58,044 bases of DNA from a bacterium (GCA_021791345.1 JAJYWT010000061.1:1-58044), one strand, 5' to 3'; positions 42,242 through 53,758 are shown, counted from the first letter of the stretch. Notes: a model not told the origin generated them from the letters alone. Numbers and translations: made by a program.

Positions 42242-43597
42242 TCAGGCCGGACGGCGCGGTGGCTGCGACCCGACCCGAGGTTGCCGCCGCCGCCGCGTCC
42301 CGGCCCAGCCACCCCCCGTGGGGCGCCCGGGATTGCGGCTCGGGGACCGGCCGCTGGCAGGGCGTGGCGCGGCCGGGCGCGACGTCAGGTGGGGCACATC
42401 GGCCACGTAGTGCATGGTGCCGGTCGCGAGCAGGCGCCCGGGGTCAACGAACCTCAGCTCGGGCGCACCCTCGCGCCGCAGCTTGCGCCACTTGTCGCTG
42501 TCGTCCTCGGAAAGGAAGGTGAGGGCTCTGCCCTTGGCGCCGTTGCGGGCGGTGCGCCCGACCCGGTGGGTCAGCCACTGGGCGGTGTCGGGCAGCTCGA
42601 AGTTGACCACGAGGTTGACATCCTTGATGTCGATCCCTCGGGCCGCCACGTTGGTCGCCACCAGCACCTTGGCCTCGCGCTTGCGAAACGCGGCGATGGA
42701 GCGGTCGCGGGCGGCCTGGGACAGATTGCCCTGAAGCTCGGCGGTGGCATGGCCGAGCAGGGTGAGGTCATGAGCCAGCTTGCGCGCTCCATGCTTGGTG
42801 CGATGGAAGACGATGGTGGAGGCCGACTGCTGCAGCAGCTGGCTGAGATATGCCACCTTCTGGGCCCTGGCCACGGAGATGAGCCCGTGCTCCAGGTCCG
42901 CCTCCTCCGGGGGGGCGACCGTCACCCGGCCGGGGTTGGTGAGGTGGCGGTGGGCCATCTTGCTGACCCAGTCGGGCATGGTGGCCGAGGCGAGGACGGT
43001 CTGACGGGGCACCTTGGTGAACCGCTGGTTGGTGCGCTCGGTGAGATCCTCGACGTCCTTGGCGAATCCCGCGTCGAGCATCTCATCGGCCTCGTCCAGG
43101 ACCAGGTACTCGACCGCGCCGAGCCGGGCCGCTCCGCGCTGGGCCATGTCCACCAGGCGACCGGGGCAGCCGATGATCACGTCGGCGGTCCTGAGCTGGT
43201 TGATCTGCCCCTGGTAGCCGACCCCGCCGAAGACGAGGGAGACCCGCAGCCTGGGGTCCAGCCGGTTCAGCACCCCTCCGATCTGGGTCGCCAGCTCCCG
43301 CGTGGGGGTGATGATGAGCGCCCGCGGGGGGGTGGGCTGGTGCCCGCCCAGCTTCTCCGACAGGGGGATTAGGAAGGCCAGCGTCTTGCCCGATCCGGTC
43401 GGGGACTGGATGATGCAGTCGCGCCCCTCGATCAGCAGGGGGAGCGCCTGCTCCTGCACCGGGGTGGGGGTGAGCATCTGCTGCCTGGAGAGGTTCTCAA
43501 GAGTGCGCGCTCGCACACCCAAAGCCTGGAATGAGTTCAACTTGATGTCCCTGGGCACTGAGCCCGACTTCGCCCTCGCCGGCATCTGTGTGGTCAT
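42242..43597 (-). CDS. DEAD-box RNA helicase
   Basis: 451 aa. Q motif TPTPVQEQALP, Walker A SPTGSGKT (Lys71), PTRELA, GG, TPGR-equivalent CPGRLVD, DEAD (VLDEADEML), SAT, and C-terminal HRVGRTAR with ARGID. ATP-dependent RNA unwinding in ribosome assembly or RNA decay. The C-terminal 60 residues are Arg/Pro/Gly-rich, a usual RNA-binding tail. The 259 nt upstream, to the anti-sigma stop, hold no gene. Confidence 0.93.
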   Translation of the reverse strand: MTTQMPARAKSGSVPRDIKLNSFQALGVRARTLENLSRQQMLTPTPVQEQALPLLIEGRDCIIQSPTGSGKTLAFLIPLSEKLGGHQPTPPRALIITPTRELATQIGGVLNRLDPRLRVSLVFGGVGYQGQINQLRTADVIIGCPGRLVDMAQRGAARLGAVEYLVLDEADEMLDAGFAKDVEDLTERTNQRFTKVPRQTVLASATMPDWVSKMAHRHLTNPGRVTVAPPEEADLEHGLISVARAQKVAYLSQLLQQSASTIVFHRTKHGARKLAHDLTLLGHATAELQGNLSQAARDRSIAAFRKREAKVLVATNVAARGIDIKDVNLVVNFELPDTAQWLTHRVGRTARNGAKGRALTFLSEDDSDKWRKLRREGAPELRFVDPGRLLATGTMHYVADVPHLTSRPAAPRPASGRSPSRNPGRPTGGGWAGTRRRRQPRVGSQPPRRPA

Positions 43598-43856
43598 GCT
43601 TCTCGAGGACGCCGCATGTCAGCGGGGCGAGGTATCACCAAGAGGCTGTGGTTGGCTTATTGCAACTACAGGAGCAGGATACCAGACCGGGGCGGCGGCC
43701 TAGGGCAGCGGCGGGGGCAGCGAGTCCGGGCGGAGCGTTCGGCGTTGAGTCGCCAAGCTGGGCCGATATGTCACTCGACCCGCCCCGCGCTGGTCGCCCA
43801 CCTTCGGCTCGCGCGTGCGCCCACCAGCGACGCAGGGCTGAGCTCTGCGCTGGGAC

Positions 43857-44933
43857 TCACCCACCCTGCACCAAGGCCAGTCGCGACGGGCGGGTCGGCG
43901 CATTGCAGTCCGGGAGCGGAACGGTCGAGGTGCTGTTCGTCAGCACGGCACCTCGAGGTCCGAAGACGACCTCCTGCACGGCTCGCCTGGGGCCGCACCA
44001 GTTGCTCCAGGTCCAGTTCAGGTTGGGCATGGGACCGCCAGAGTAGGCTCCCGACAGCCTCACCGGGGCCAGGTTACCGGCTACGGGGAGGGGCTTTGTG
44101 GTGCCCGCCCAGAACAACCCCAGCTTGACCGGCACCACCAGCCGACATGGCGCGCGGAGGGCGGGGTAGACCGATGAGGGCTGCAGGTTGAGTTCCACTC
44201 CTCCCTTGCGCCGCACCGGACCGATGCCGCCCCAGCCGACCCCGGACGATCGGCACGTCCCCAGGGTGGCCGGCAGCTGCGGGGGGTTGCCGAGTCTGCC
44301 GTACACCTCAAGGGTCACGCGCCAGGCGATGCCCTTGGCCGCGACCACGTACAACCGCTGCGGTTGCGATTCCCCCCGGGACGGTTCGGCGGCCGGGATC
44401 TGGGTGGAGCCCCCCGCCAAGTTGTCTGCCGCGCAGGCGTGGGAAGCTGCCGTGGGAGCTGATGCGAAGAAGAAGGAGCGGCCGTTGGCCCCGGCGACGC
44501 CGATCAGGAAGTTCTTGACCACCTGGCCGCCGGCGACGGTCTCGGTGAAGGAGCCCAAGGTGCGAGCTGCGCAGCGCGTCTGCAGGATGATCCCATAGCC
44601 GCGATCCGACGGCACCACGCCCAGGTAGACCTTGCCACCCCGGCCGCTCAGGTCCTGCTTGGTCGCCAGCACCAGGTAGCCGTAGTCGGGATACACCCGG
44701 GGAAAGGAGGTGGAGCGGGTCGGTCTGGGAGCCGGGACCAGCGCGCGAGGCACGCTGATCGCCACCGCCGCCAGGGCCGCCACCAACGCGAGCGCGCCCA
44801 CTCTGGCGAGGCGCCGACGGGCCCGCCGGCGCGACGGCCGTGGCTCCTCGAGCATGCGATGCAGGTCCTCAGCCGGTGGCTCGTAGGCGCGGGCGAAGGC
44901 CTCCTTGATTCTTCCCTCCAGCGGTTCTCTCAT
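43857..44933 (-). CDS. Membrane anti-sigma-like protein with DUF4232-like extracytoplasmic domain
   Basis: 358 aa. Cytoplasmic N-terminus (about 1-45), one membrane helix (about 46-66, VGALALVAALAAVAISVP), then a large outer domain. Its C-terminal half (about 230-350: APCRLVVPVKL, WTWSNWCGPRRAVQEVVFG, STVPLPDCNAP) resembles DUF4232 domains of actinobacterial lipoproteins, with paired Cys. ATGA overlap with the ECF sigma gene points to a sigma/anti-sigma pair. No zinc HxxxCxxC motif is seen, so the mode of sigma binding is not clear. Confidence 0.65.
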   Translation of the reverse strand: MREPLEGRIKEAFARAYEPPAEDLHRMLEEPRPSRRRARRRLARVGALALVAALAAVAISVPRALVPAPRPTRSTSFPRVYPDYGYLVLATKQDLSGRGGKVYLGVVPSDRGYGIILQTRCAARTLGSFTETVAGGQVVKNFLIGVAGANGRSFFFASAPTAASHACAADNLAGGSTQIPAAEPSRGESQPQRLYVVAAKGIAWRVTLEVYGRLGNPPQLPATLGTCRSSGVGWGGIGPVRRKGGVELNLQPSSVYPALRAPCRLVVPVKLGLFWAGTTKPLPVAGNLAPVRLSGAYSGGPMPNLNWTWSNWCGPRRAVQEVVFGPRGAVLTNSTSTVPLPDCNAPTRPSRLALVQGG

Positions 44934-45472
44934 CCACTCACCTCCGGTTCCTGCAGCAGTCGGCGCAGCTGACCGACCGCGCGATAGAGGCGGGACCTCG
45001 CTCCCGCCTCCTTCAATCCCACGATCACGGCCACCTCGGCCAGCGGCAGGTCGAGGTAATAGAAGAGGGCCAGGACCAGCTGGTCTTGGTGGCTCAGCGA
45101 TCGCAGCGCCTGCCCCAGGTCATGACTGGCGGCGACTTCTCCCGCGAAGTCGGGGCGGGGCATCGACTCCGGCAGCGGAAACCAGGAGAAGAAGGGGCGC
45201 CGCAGCTGGGAGCGGCACTGGTTCGCGACTATCTTGAGGAACCAGGGGCGGACCTTGGACTCGTCACCCCGAAAGGTGCTCAGGCCGCGCATCGCGTTGT
45301 AGCAGGCGTCCTGAAGTGCGTCCTCGGCCGCCTCCCGACGGCGCAGGACGCTGAACGCGAGTCGGTAGCCGGGATCCAGGAGAGGTTCCAGGATCCTCGT
45401 CTTGGCGGCGGCATCCCCGCGCCGGGCGAGCTCAACGTCGTCGACGGTCAGAACCTCCAGCAGCTGGTCCAC
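44930..45472 (-). CDS. RNA polymerase ECF sigma factor
   Basis: 180 aa. Region 2: RLAFSVLRRREAAEDALQDACYNAMRGL and RPWFLKIVANQCRSQLRR. Region 4: LRSLSHQDQLVLALFYYLDLPLAEVAVIVGLKEAGARSRLYRAVGQLR. GTG start 45472. Coupled to a membrane protein with an outer sensing domain, so it should respond to an extracytoplasmic signal. Target promoters unknown. Confidence 0.9.
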   Translation of the reverse strand: MDQLLEVLTVDDVELARRGDAAAKTRILEPLLDPGYRLAFSVLRRREAAEDALQDACYNAMRGLSTFRGDESKVRPWFLKIVANQCRSQLRRPFFSWFPLPESMPRPDFAGEVAASHDLGQALRSLSHQDQLVLALFYYLDLPLAEVAVIVGLKEAGARSRLYRAVGQLRRLLQEPEVSG

Positions 45473-45594
45473 GGGGGATAGGACGCCCGAGGCGCGGAAC
45501 CAGTCTCAAAGCCGCCCAGATCCTCGCACGCGTGCGACTTCGGCTGGGCCCAGCGCCCGGCCCTCGGGCATGCCTGGTCAGAGGATCTTGGTGA

Positions 45595-46221
45595 TCACGT
45601 CCCCGGTTTCAGGAAGGCGGTCGTCGGCAGCAGCTGCGAGCGCTGCCGCTCATACGCCGTGATCTCCGGGTCTCGCCCTTCGGCCATCGAGATCGGATCC
45701 ATCCCTTGGAGCAGGCACTGCCTCCAGAACTCGTCGATCTCGAAGGGGACCACCTCTGCGGTGGCGTCGGATATCACCTGGCGCACGAGGTCGATCGACA
45801 GCTCGCAGCCGTCCGCGCTCTGCGCCCGATCCCTCAATCTCTTGACCTGGATCGCGGGCAGGCTGACGGGGAGAAGGCCGTTCTGGAGGGCGTTGGTCTT
45901 GAATATGTCGGCGAAGGAGGGGGCAATCACGGCACGGAACCCGTAGTTGAGGAGCGCCCACGCCGCGTGCTCCCGTGACGAGCCGCAGCCGAAGTTCTGG
46001 CCGGTGATGAGAATGCTTGCCCCCCGAAACCGGGCGTGGTTCAGCTCAAAGTCGGGATTCAAGGTGCCGGCTTGGTCGTAGCGCCAGTCGAAGAAGCATG
46101 CCTGTCCGTAGCTGTCCTTGTCGGTGCGCTTCAAGAACTGCTTGGGGATGATCTGGTCGGTGTCGACGTCATCGCGGCTCAGGGTGGCGCAGAGCCCGCG
46201 GTGAATGGTGAACGGTTGCAA
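45595..46221 (-). CDS. leuD: 3-isopropylmalate dehydratase small subunit
   Basis: 208 aa. Swivel domain of isopropylmalate isomerase: DDVDTDQIIPKQFLKR, then GQNFGCGSSREHAAWALLNYGFRAVIAPSFADIF, the family signature. Works with LeuC to convert 2- to 3-isopropylmalate. TTG 46221 is set by AGGAGG 9 nt upstream and by family length. Last gene of the ilv-leu run. Confidence 0.94.
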   Translation of the reverse strand: MQPFTIHRGLCATLSRDDVDTDQIIPKQFLKRTDKDSYGQACFFDWRYDQAGTLNPDFELNHARFRGASILITGQNFGCGSSREHAAWALLNYGFRAVIAPSFADIFKTNALQNGLLPVSLPAIQVKRLRDRAQSADGCELSIDLVRQVISDATAEVVPFEIDEFWRQCLLQGMDPISMAEGRDPEITAYERQRSQLLPTTAFLKPGT

Positions 46222-46240
46222 CTTAGGGCTTCCTCCTGGC

Positions 46241-47674
46241 TCAGGCCGAGGTCGCCAGCTGGCGCACATCCACAAAGTGCCCGTGGAGTGCCGCGGCCGC
46301 GGCCATGGCGGGGCTGACCAGGTGAGTACGCCCGCCGGCCCCCTGGCGCCCTTCGAAATTGCGGTTCGATGTCGAGGCGCAGCGCTCCTTCGGCTTCAGG
46401 ATGTCAGGATTCATCCCCAGGCACATCGAGCAGCCCGCTTCCCGCCACTCGAACCCGGATTCCTTGAAGATGCGGTCGAGGCCTTCCCGCTCGGCCTCGC
46501 GCTTCACCGATCCCGACCCCGGGACCACCATGGCGCGCACCTTCGGGTGCACCCGCCTGCCCGCGGCCACCCGCGCCGCCTGGCGCAGGTCCTCAATCCG
46601 GCTGTTGGTGCAGGATCCGATGAAGACCCTGTCCACCGGGATGTCCTGGATCGCGGTGTCCTCCTGCAGGCCCATGTACTCCAGGGCATGGGCGGCAGCC
46701 TCTCGGGCGGCGTCGTCAGCCAGCTCCGCCAGGCGGGGCACCCGACCGGTGACCGGGGCCACCATCGCGGGAGTGGTCCCCCAGGTCACGAATGGCTCCA
46801 GTTTCGACGCCGGAATCAGTTCGGTGCGGTCGAACCGGGCATCGGGATCGGAGGCGAACCCGAGCCAGCGCTCGGCCGCCCGATCGAAGGCAGCCCCGCC
46901 GGGGCTGGCTGGGCGGCCTCTGAGGTAGGCGATGGTCGTCTGGTCAGGTGAGACCAGACCGGCGCGGGCGCCGGCTTCGATCGACATGTTGCAGAGGGTC
47001 ATCCGCCCCTCCATGGACAGCTGGCGGACCACGCTGCCGGTGTACTCGATGACGGACCCGCGCCCACCACGCACTCCGAGGTGGCGTATGACTCCCAGGG
47101 CGACGTCCTTGGCGACCACCCCGGTGGGAATCTCCCCCTCGACCCTGACCTCCATGGTGGAGGAGGGGGCCTGCCAGAGGCACTGGGTCGCCAGCACCTG
47201 CTCAACCTCGGAGGTGCCGATCCCGAAGGCCAGGGCGCCGAAGGCGCCATGGGTGGCGGTGTGAGAATCCCCGCAGACCACGGTCATCCCCGGCTGGGTG
47301 AGTCCCAGCTCCGGCCCCACCACGTGCACGATGCCCTGCTGGTGGTGGTGGAGGTCGAAGAGCGGGACGCCGCTGGCTCGGCAGTTGGCCTCCAGTTGGC
47401 GGAGCTGCTCGCGGCCCACGGGGTCCGGGGTCGGCCTGCTCCGAGCCCAGGTGGGCACCACGTGGTCCATGACCGCCAGCGTCAGGTCCGGCCGGCGCAC
47501 CGTGCGCCCGGCTTCCCGCAGCCCGTGAAAGGCCTGCGGCGAGGTGACCTCGTGGACCAGGTGCAGGTCCACATAGAGAAGGACCCGCTCGCGCGGATCT
47601 CCACTGACCCGATGGGTCTCCCAGATCTTCTGATACGCGGTGAGGCCGGTGCGGGACGAGTGGTCAGCGCTCAT
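46241..47674 (-). CDS. leuC: 3-isopropylmalate dehydratase large subunit
   Basis: 477 aa, aconitase family. Cluster cysteines are visible in FIGSCTNSR and CSMCLGMN (CxxC), and [32 protein letters not shown] is the family segment. Binds a 4Fe-4S cluster. ATG 47674 has GAGGAG 7 nt upstream; TTG 47680 is possible. A 384-nt gap separates it from leuB. Confidence 0.95.
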   Translation of the reverse strand: MSADHSSRTGLTAYQKIWETHRVSGDPRERVLLYVDLHLVHEVTSPQAFHGLREAGRTVRRPDLTLAVMDHVVPTWARSRPTPDPVGREQLRQLEANCRASGVPLFDLHHHQQGIVHVVGPELGLTQPGMTVVCGDSHTATHGAFGALAFGIGTSEVEQVLATQCLWQAPSSTMEVRVEGEIPTGVVAKDVALGVIRHLGVRGGRGSVIEYTGSVVRQLSMEGRMTLCNMSIEAGARAGLVSPDQTTIAYLRGRPASPGGAAFDRAAERWLGFASDPDARFDRTELIPASKLEPFVTWGTTPAMVAPVTGRVPRLAELADDAAREAAAHALEYMGLQEDTAIQDIPVDRVFIGSCTNSRIEDLRQAARVAAGRRVHPKVRAMVVPGSGSVKREAEREGLDRIFKESGFEWREAGCSMCLGMNPDILKPKERCASTSNRNFEGRQGAGGRTHLVSPAMAAAAALHGHFVDVRQLATSA

Positions 47675-48058
47675 GGGCAACTCCTCGGTCCAGGGCGTTC
47701 ATCCGTCGGTGGTGATCAGCAGGGTTCCGTTCGAAGCTGGGAGGCCCGGGCGGCTGGTCCCGCTCCCCGGCTGCGGACGGGGCGGCTGCGCGGGGTGGCG
47801 AAGTCAGGGTCAATCTCCCACCTGGAGCAGGGAGAAGTGCCCGGGCCGCGATGGGGTTCGAGCACAGGTGGGCTGTGCCGCCTGGGCTGACGGCGCCAGC
47901 TCTCGGTGCGGCTGGTGCCCAGTACGGCCGGTTCTCAGCAGCGAAGATCGCCGCCGCTCCCAGCTCTCGGCTAGGCCGAGAGGGCTCGCGGTCGACGGTT
48001 GTCCCCGGCCCCGAAGGACTCCGCGAGCCCATCGCTGCCCCTTGTTCCATGCCGTGGT
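47675..48058. other. 384-nt leuB-leuC spacer
   Basis: No convincing gene. It contains a perfect 8-bp hairpin, CTCTCGGC (47964-47971) / GCCGAGAG (47975-47982), with a 3-nt loop and no T tract. A minus-strand open frame coupled to the leuB stop (GTGA) spans it, but its third-position GC is much lower than in neighbouring genes. Confidence 0.5.
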
Positions 48059-49144
48059 TCACGCCGTTGCCGGCGCCTCCAACCGGGTCACCACCGCCTG
48101 TGCGACCCCCTCGGTGGCGAGGGTTCCCCTCATGTCGGCGGTGACCAGGCCGCGTTCAACCACCCCCGCGATGGCATCCTCCAGAGCCGCGGCCAGATCC
48201 GCCCGGCGCATGCTCAGTCGCAGGAGCAGGGCGATGCTCGCGATGGCCCCCAGCGGGTTGGCGAGATTCCGGCCCGCCAGTTCGGGGGCGGACCCGTGGA
48301 CCGGCTCGTAGACCCACGGGCCCTCCCCGCCGCCGCTGGCGGAGGGCAGGATTCCCAGTGTGCCGACCAGCGCCGCCGCCTCATCGGTCAGGATGTCGCC
48401 CATCAGGTTCTCGGTCACCACCGTGTCGAAGCTCCGGGGCTCCTGCAGCAGCCGCAGCGCGAAGCTGTCCACCAGACAGTGTTCGAGCTGGACGTCGGGG
48501 TACTCTGCTGAGACCTCGCTGACGACCTCGCGCCAGAGTCCCGAGGTCGCCAGCACGTTGGCCTTGTCCACCGAGGTGAGACGGCGGCGGCGGGAGCGCG
48601 CGATCCCGAAGGCCACGTGCGCGACCCGGCGGATCTCCCCTTCGCTGTACTCGGTCGTGTCCACCGCCCTCCGGTGGGGAGGTCGGCCGCCGATCCCATG
48701 GGGACGTCCGAAGTAGGCTCCGCCGGTGAGCTCGCGGATGAACACGATGTCCGCCCCCCGGACGATGTCCTCGCGGAGTGGACTGTTGTCCTCGGCACCG
48801 GGCCAGCACCGCACCGGGCGCAGGTTCGCGAAGACGCCGAGTCCGCTCCGCAGGGCGAGCAGGCCGGCCTCGGGACGGACCGCTCCCCCGTCCCACCGGG
48901 GTCCGCCAACCGCGCCCAGTAGGACGGCATCGGCGGCCCGGCACGCGGCCAGGGTGGTCTGGGGCAGGGGATCGCCGCAGACCTCGATGGCGCGGCCGCC
49001 AACCGCCTCGGTCTTGACGATCAGCTCGATTCCCGCGTGCTCCGATACCGCCTCCAGCACCGTCAGGGCGGCGGCGGTGACCTCGGGGCCAACACCATCC
49101 CCGGGTAGCACCACCAGCCGCAGCTGTTGCCTGGGCGATCTCAC
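48059..49144 (-). CDS. leuB: 3-isopropylmalate dehydrogenase
   Basis: 361 aa. Oxidative decarboxylation of 3-isopropylmalate with NAD. Family marks: LPGDGVGPEVTAAAL, ADAVLLGAVGGPRW, ELTGGAYFGRPHG, VDKANVL and NLMGDILTDEAAALVGTLGILPSAS. GTG start overlaps the leuA stop (GTGA). Confidence 0.95.
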   Translation of the reverse strand: MRSPRQQLRLVVLPGDGVGPEVTAAALTVLEAVSEHAGIELIVKTEAVGGRAIEVCGDPLPQTTLAACRAADAVLLGAVGGPRWDGGAVRPEAGLLALRSGLGVFANLRPVRCWPGAEDNSPLREDIVRGADIVFIRELTGGAYFGRPHGIGGRPPHRRAVDTTEYSEGEIRRVAHVAFGIARSRRRRLTSVDKANVLATSGLWREVVSEVSAEYPDVQLEHCLVDSFALRLLQEPRSFDTVVTENLMGDILTDEAAALVGTLGILPSASGGGEGPWVYEPVHGSAPELAGRNLANPLGAIASIALLLRLSMRRADLAAALEDAIAGVVERGLVTADMRGTLATEGVAQAVVTRLEAPATA

Positions 49145-50375
49145 CCGGCGATCGCTCCCAACTCCGGATTCAGGTGGCCAACCTCACCCACGATTCGCAA
49201 GAGAGCATCGTCCCCCACCTCCTTGCTGGTGTCCGCCACCTCCAGGAAGCGGGCCCATACCCGGGGCATCTGGCTGTCCGGCACCCTGAGCCCGATCAGT
49301 TCGAGGCGATGAACGAGGGCATGGCGGCCGGACCTGGCCGTGAGCACGATCTGGGTCGCCCCTGCACCCACCTCCTCCGCGGTCATGATCTCGTAGGTGC
49401 TGCGGTCCTTGAGCACCCCGTGCTGATGGACTCCGGACGCGTGCGCGAAGGCGTTGCTGCCCACCACCGGCTTGTTCGGAGGCACCGGGATCCCGGTCAG
49501 CTTGGACACCAGGCGGCTGGTGGGACCCACCTCCTGAGCCACCAGGTTGTCCGCCAGGTGGAGCTCGGGCCGGCGCACCCGGAGTGCCATGAGGATCTCC
49601 TCCAAGGCCGCGTTGCCCGCTCGCTCCCCCAGCCCGTTGACGCACCCCTCCACCCGGCGGGCGCCGGCGGCCACCCCCGCCAGGGAGTTGGCCGTGGCCA
49701 GGCCCAGGTCGTCGTGGCAGTGCACACTGACCAGCACCTGTTCCATGCCCCGCACCTGCTGGCGCACCGTCGTGACCAGCTCGGCGAATTCCGCAGGCAG
49801 GCAATAACCGGTGGTGTCGGGGATGTTGACCACCGACGCGCCGGCCGCCACCGCGGTCTCGACCACCTGACACAGGAACTCCCGGTCGGCCCTGCCGGCA
49901 TCCTCAGGCGAGAACTGAACCTCGGCACAGAGATCTCGGGCGTAGGCCACGGCGTCGTGGGTCCGCCTCAGCACCTCGGCGCGGTCCAGCCCCAATTTCT
50001 TCTCGATGTGGATGTCCGAGACCGCGATGAAGACGTGGATCAGCGGCCTTTGCGCGTCCCGCACCGCTTGGTGGACCGCGAGTATGTCCCCGCGATGGGC
50101 CCGGGCCAAACCCGTGACCGCGGGCCCCTCCACCTCTCTGGCGATCCGCTGGACCGCCTCAAAGTCCCCGGGCGAGGAGGCCGGGAAACCGGCTTCTATC
50201 ACGTCAACGCGCAGCCGCGCCAGCTGATGCGCGACCGCCACCTTGTCCTCCAGGTGCAGGGTCGCCCCCGGAGCCTGCTCGCCGTCGCGCAGGGTGGTGT
50301 CGAAGAACTGGACCACATCCACGATGGCCGGGCTCGACGCGTTGTCGAGCCCGGCGGAGGTGCCGCGGTCGGTGC

Positions 50376-50379
<4 letters not shown>
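49141..50379 (-). CDS. leuA: 2-isopropylmalate synthase lacking the C-terminal regulatory domain
   Basis: 412 aa. Catalytic TIM barrel: [46 protein letters not shown] (metal-binding His pair) and [14 protein letters not shown]; then the linker [20 protein letters not shown]. It stops near residue 412 with [13 protein letters not shown], where standard enzymes (above 500 aa) continue into the leucine-binding dimer domain. Leucine feedback inhibition is therefore likely lost. Neighbours leuBCD and ilvBNC support the LeuA role over homocitrate synthase. ATGA overlap with ilvC. Confidence 0.92.
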
Positions 50380-51442
<1,063 letters not shown>

Positions 51443-51446
<4 letters not shown>

Positions 51447-52021
51447 CTCCCACTCATCACTTGATTGCTCGGCGCGGCGCTCGCCACCGCCCGGTGTTCC
51501 CCAAGCGCCAGCGGGCGTCCCACCACCCAGTCGATGACCGGCAGCCGGCGAATGCGGGCCAGGATCTCCTCGACCTGCTCCGGCGGGCCGCCGATCGCCG
51601 CCAGCACCGAGCCCTCGAGATGGCGCACGACCTGGACCCCGGGGTGGTTCAGCGCCGCCTCAAGGTCGTGCTCGTCACCACTTCGCCGAATCTCCACCAG
51701 CGCGGTCGTCCATTGCACCGGCGCCCGCGCGGTCATGTCCTCGACGCTGACCACGTCGATGAGCTTGGCGAGCTGCTTGGTGACCTGGTCCACTGGCTGC
51801 GGGCCGGTCCCGACCCGCAGCCAGAGAGTGAGCAGGCCGTCCGTCGGACCCTGGCCAACCGTGCAGCTGAACAGCTGGAAGCCGCGGCGGGCAAGGCAGT
51901 TGGTGACCCGCTGCAGGATCCCGCTGCGGTCCTCGGCCTGGACCATGACCAGCCGCCACGGCTGGCTGGGGTTCGCCGCCAAGGAGGTGGGACGGCACTG
52001 GTCCGAATGGCATGAAGTCAC
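51443..52021 (-). CDS. ilvN: Acetolactate synthase small (regulatory) subunit
   Basis: About 192 aa. ACT domain: [35 protein letters not shown], followed by the ALS small C-terminal part. Binds valine (or other branched amino acids) and controls IlvB. The GTG at 52021 overlaps the ilvB stop as GTGA, as in the other genes of this operon; a TTG closer to the ACT domain is an alternative. Confidence 0.88.
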
Positions 52022-53748
52022 CCGACCGGGCACTCCACGAAACCGGCAAGACCTTTGCCGAAGGGGACTATGGGGTACACGCCGGCCTCGGGGTCGATCC
52101 GGCACTCGACCAGCGCCGGTCCCGGGTGTTCGAGCGCTGAGCCGAGGGCGTCGTCCAGCTCGCCGCTGCAGGTCACGGTGGCGCTGAAGCAGCCGAAGGC
52201 GGAGGCCAACAGCCGGAAGTCGGGAACGACCGAATGGGCGACCGCGGAGCGGATGCCGCCGTAGAAGTCGTCCTGGAACTGGCGCACCATGCCGAGCTGG
52301 CCGTTGTTGAGGATCACCACCTTGACCGGCAACCGCGCCTCCACGGCCGTCGCCAGCTCCTGCAGGGTCATGACGAAGCCCCCCTCGCCGCAGATTGCCC
52401 AGACCCTGCGGTCGGGGGCGGCCGCCTGCGCCCCGAGCGCGGCCGGGAGGGCGAAGCCCATGGTGCCCGCGCCACCGGAGTTGAGGAAGGTGCCCGCCCG
52501 GTCACCGGTCCAGGCCGTGGCGGCCCAGATTTGGTTCAGCCCGACGTCCGCCACCACGACGTCGGACGGGTGGCGGCGGGCGTAGCAGGCGGCCAGGACC
52601 TCCTGGGGCTGGAGCTTGCCGTTGTTCGGGTATCGCAAGGGGTGGCGATCACGCCAGGCCCGGATCTGGGCGCGCCATCGGGGGTGCCGGCGCGGCGGCA
52701 CTCTCCCAGCCAGGGCGCGAATGGTCCAGGTTGCGTCGGCGGCGATCTGGCAGTCTGCGGCGACGGTCTTGCCCAGCTCGGCCGGGTCGATGTTCACGTG
52801 GATGATGTGGCGCGCGCGCGGCGCGAACTGATCCAGCCGGCAGGTGACCCGGTCGTCCGCGCGCATGCCCACCATCAGGAGGGAATCGCAGTTGCTCACC
52901 GCCAGATTGCAGTACCCGGTCCCCATGAACCCGACCAGCCCCAGGGCGAGGGGATGGTCGGCCGGGAAGACCCCGGTGCCGAGCAGCGTGGTCCCCACGG
53001 GTGCGTCGATCTGCTCGGCGAGCTCGAGCAGCGCCGCCTCGGCCCGGGAGATCGCCACCCCCCTGCCCGCCAGAATCACGGGCCGGTGGGCCCCCGCCAG
53101 CCACTGGGCCGCCCGGTCGAGCAGCTCCGGGGCGGGAGGAGGAGGCTCCCGGTGGGGTCGAAGCCGGGTGATCTCCGCCGAGTCGCCCTCGACCACCTGT
53201 TGCTGCACGTCCTTGGGCACGTCGATCAAGACCGCCCCGGGTCTGCCGGTGCGCGCCAAGTGGAAGGCCTCGCGGACCACCGCGTAGAGGTCGCGCGCGT
53301 CCTGCACCTGGTAGCTGTGCTTGGTGACCGACATGGTCGAGCCGATGACGTCCGACTCCTGGAAGGCGTCGGTGCCGATCGTGGCGGTGGCGACCTGCCC
53401 CGTGATCGCCACCACGGGCACGGAGTCGAAGTGCGCGGTCGCCAACCCGGTCACCAGGTTGAGGGCCCCGGGTCCCGAGGTCGCCAGACAGACTCCCACC
53501 CGGCCGCTGGTACGAGCGTAGCCGTCGGCCATGTGCGCCGCCCCCTGCTCGTGGCGAACCAGGATGTGCCGGATCGGTGAGCTGGGCAGGTGCTGGTAGA
53601 TCGGCAGGTTGGCGCCTCCCGGCAGCCCGAAGATGACCTCGACCCCCTCGGCTTCCAGTGCCTGCAGAAGGATCTCCGCGCCGCAGCGGCTAGCGCGGGC
53701 GGGCTCGACGGGTCGGTCTTCGAAGCCAAGCAGGGCGGTTGCGCTCAT
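52018..53748 (-). CDS. ilvB: Acetolactate synthase large (catalytic) subunit
   Basis: 576 aa, ThDP enzyme. The catalytic Glu lies in LVRHEQGAAHMADGYAR; FAD/ThDP domains show GPGALNLVTGLATAHFDSVPVVAITGQV; the ThDP-Mg motif spans ICGEGGFVMTLQELATAVEARLPVKVVILNN. First committed step for Val/Leu/Ile. ATG 53748 lies 10 nt after the stop of a 62-aa gene and downstream of the attenuator. Confidence 0.96.
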   Translation of the reverse strand: MSATALLGFEDRPVEPARASRCGAEILLQALEAEGVEVIFGLPGGANLPIYQHLPSSPIRHILVRHEQGAAHMADGYARTSGRVGVCLATSGPGALNLVTGLATAHFDSVPVVAITGQVATATIGTDAFQESDVIGSTMSVTKHSYQVQDARDLYAVVREAFHLARTGRPGAVLIDVPKDVQQQVVEGDSAEITRLRPHREPPPPAPELLDRAAQWLAGAHRPVILAGRGVAISRAEAALLELAEQIDAPVGTTLLGTGVFPADHPLALGLVGFMGTGYCNLAVSNCDSLLMVGMRADDRVTCRLDQFAPRARHIIHVNIDPAELGKTVAADCQIAADATWTIRALAGRVPPRRHPRWRAQIRAWRDRHPLRYPNNGKLQPQEVLAACYARRHPSDVVVADVGLNQIWAATAWTGDRAGTFLNSGGAGTMGFALPAALGAQAAAPDRRVWAICGEGGFVMTLQELATAVEARLPVKVVILNNGQLGMVRQFQDDFYGGIRSAVAHSVVPDFRLLASAFGCFSATVTCSGELDDALGSALEHPGPALVECRIDPEAGVYPIVPFGKGLAGFVECPVG

Positions 53749-53758
53749 CGCCGGACTC

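Noticed and set aside
47664..48062. 132-codon minus-strand open frame starting GTGA at the leuB stop and overlapping leuC
   Set aside because: It has the right coupling, but the codon third positions are much less GC-rich than in real neighbours and the product is low-complexity Ala/Pro/Arg without any motif.
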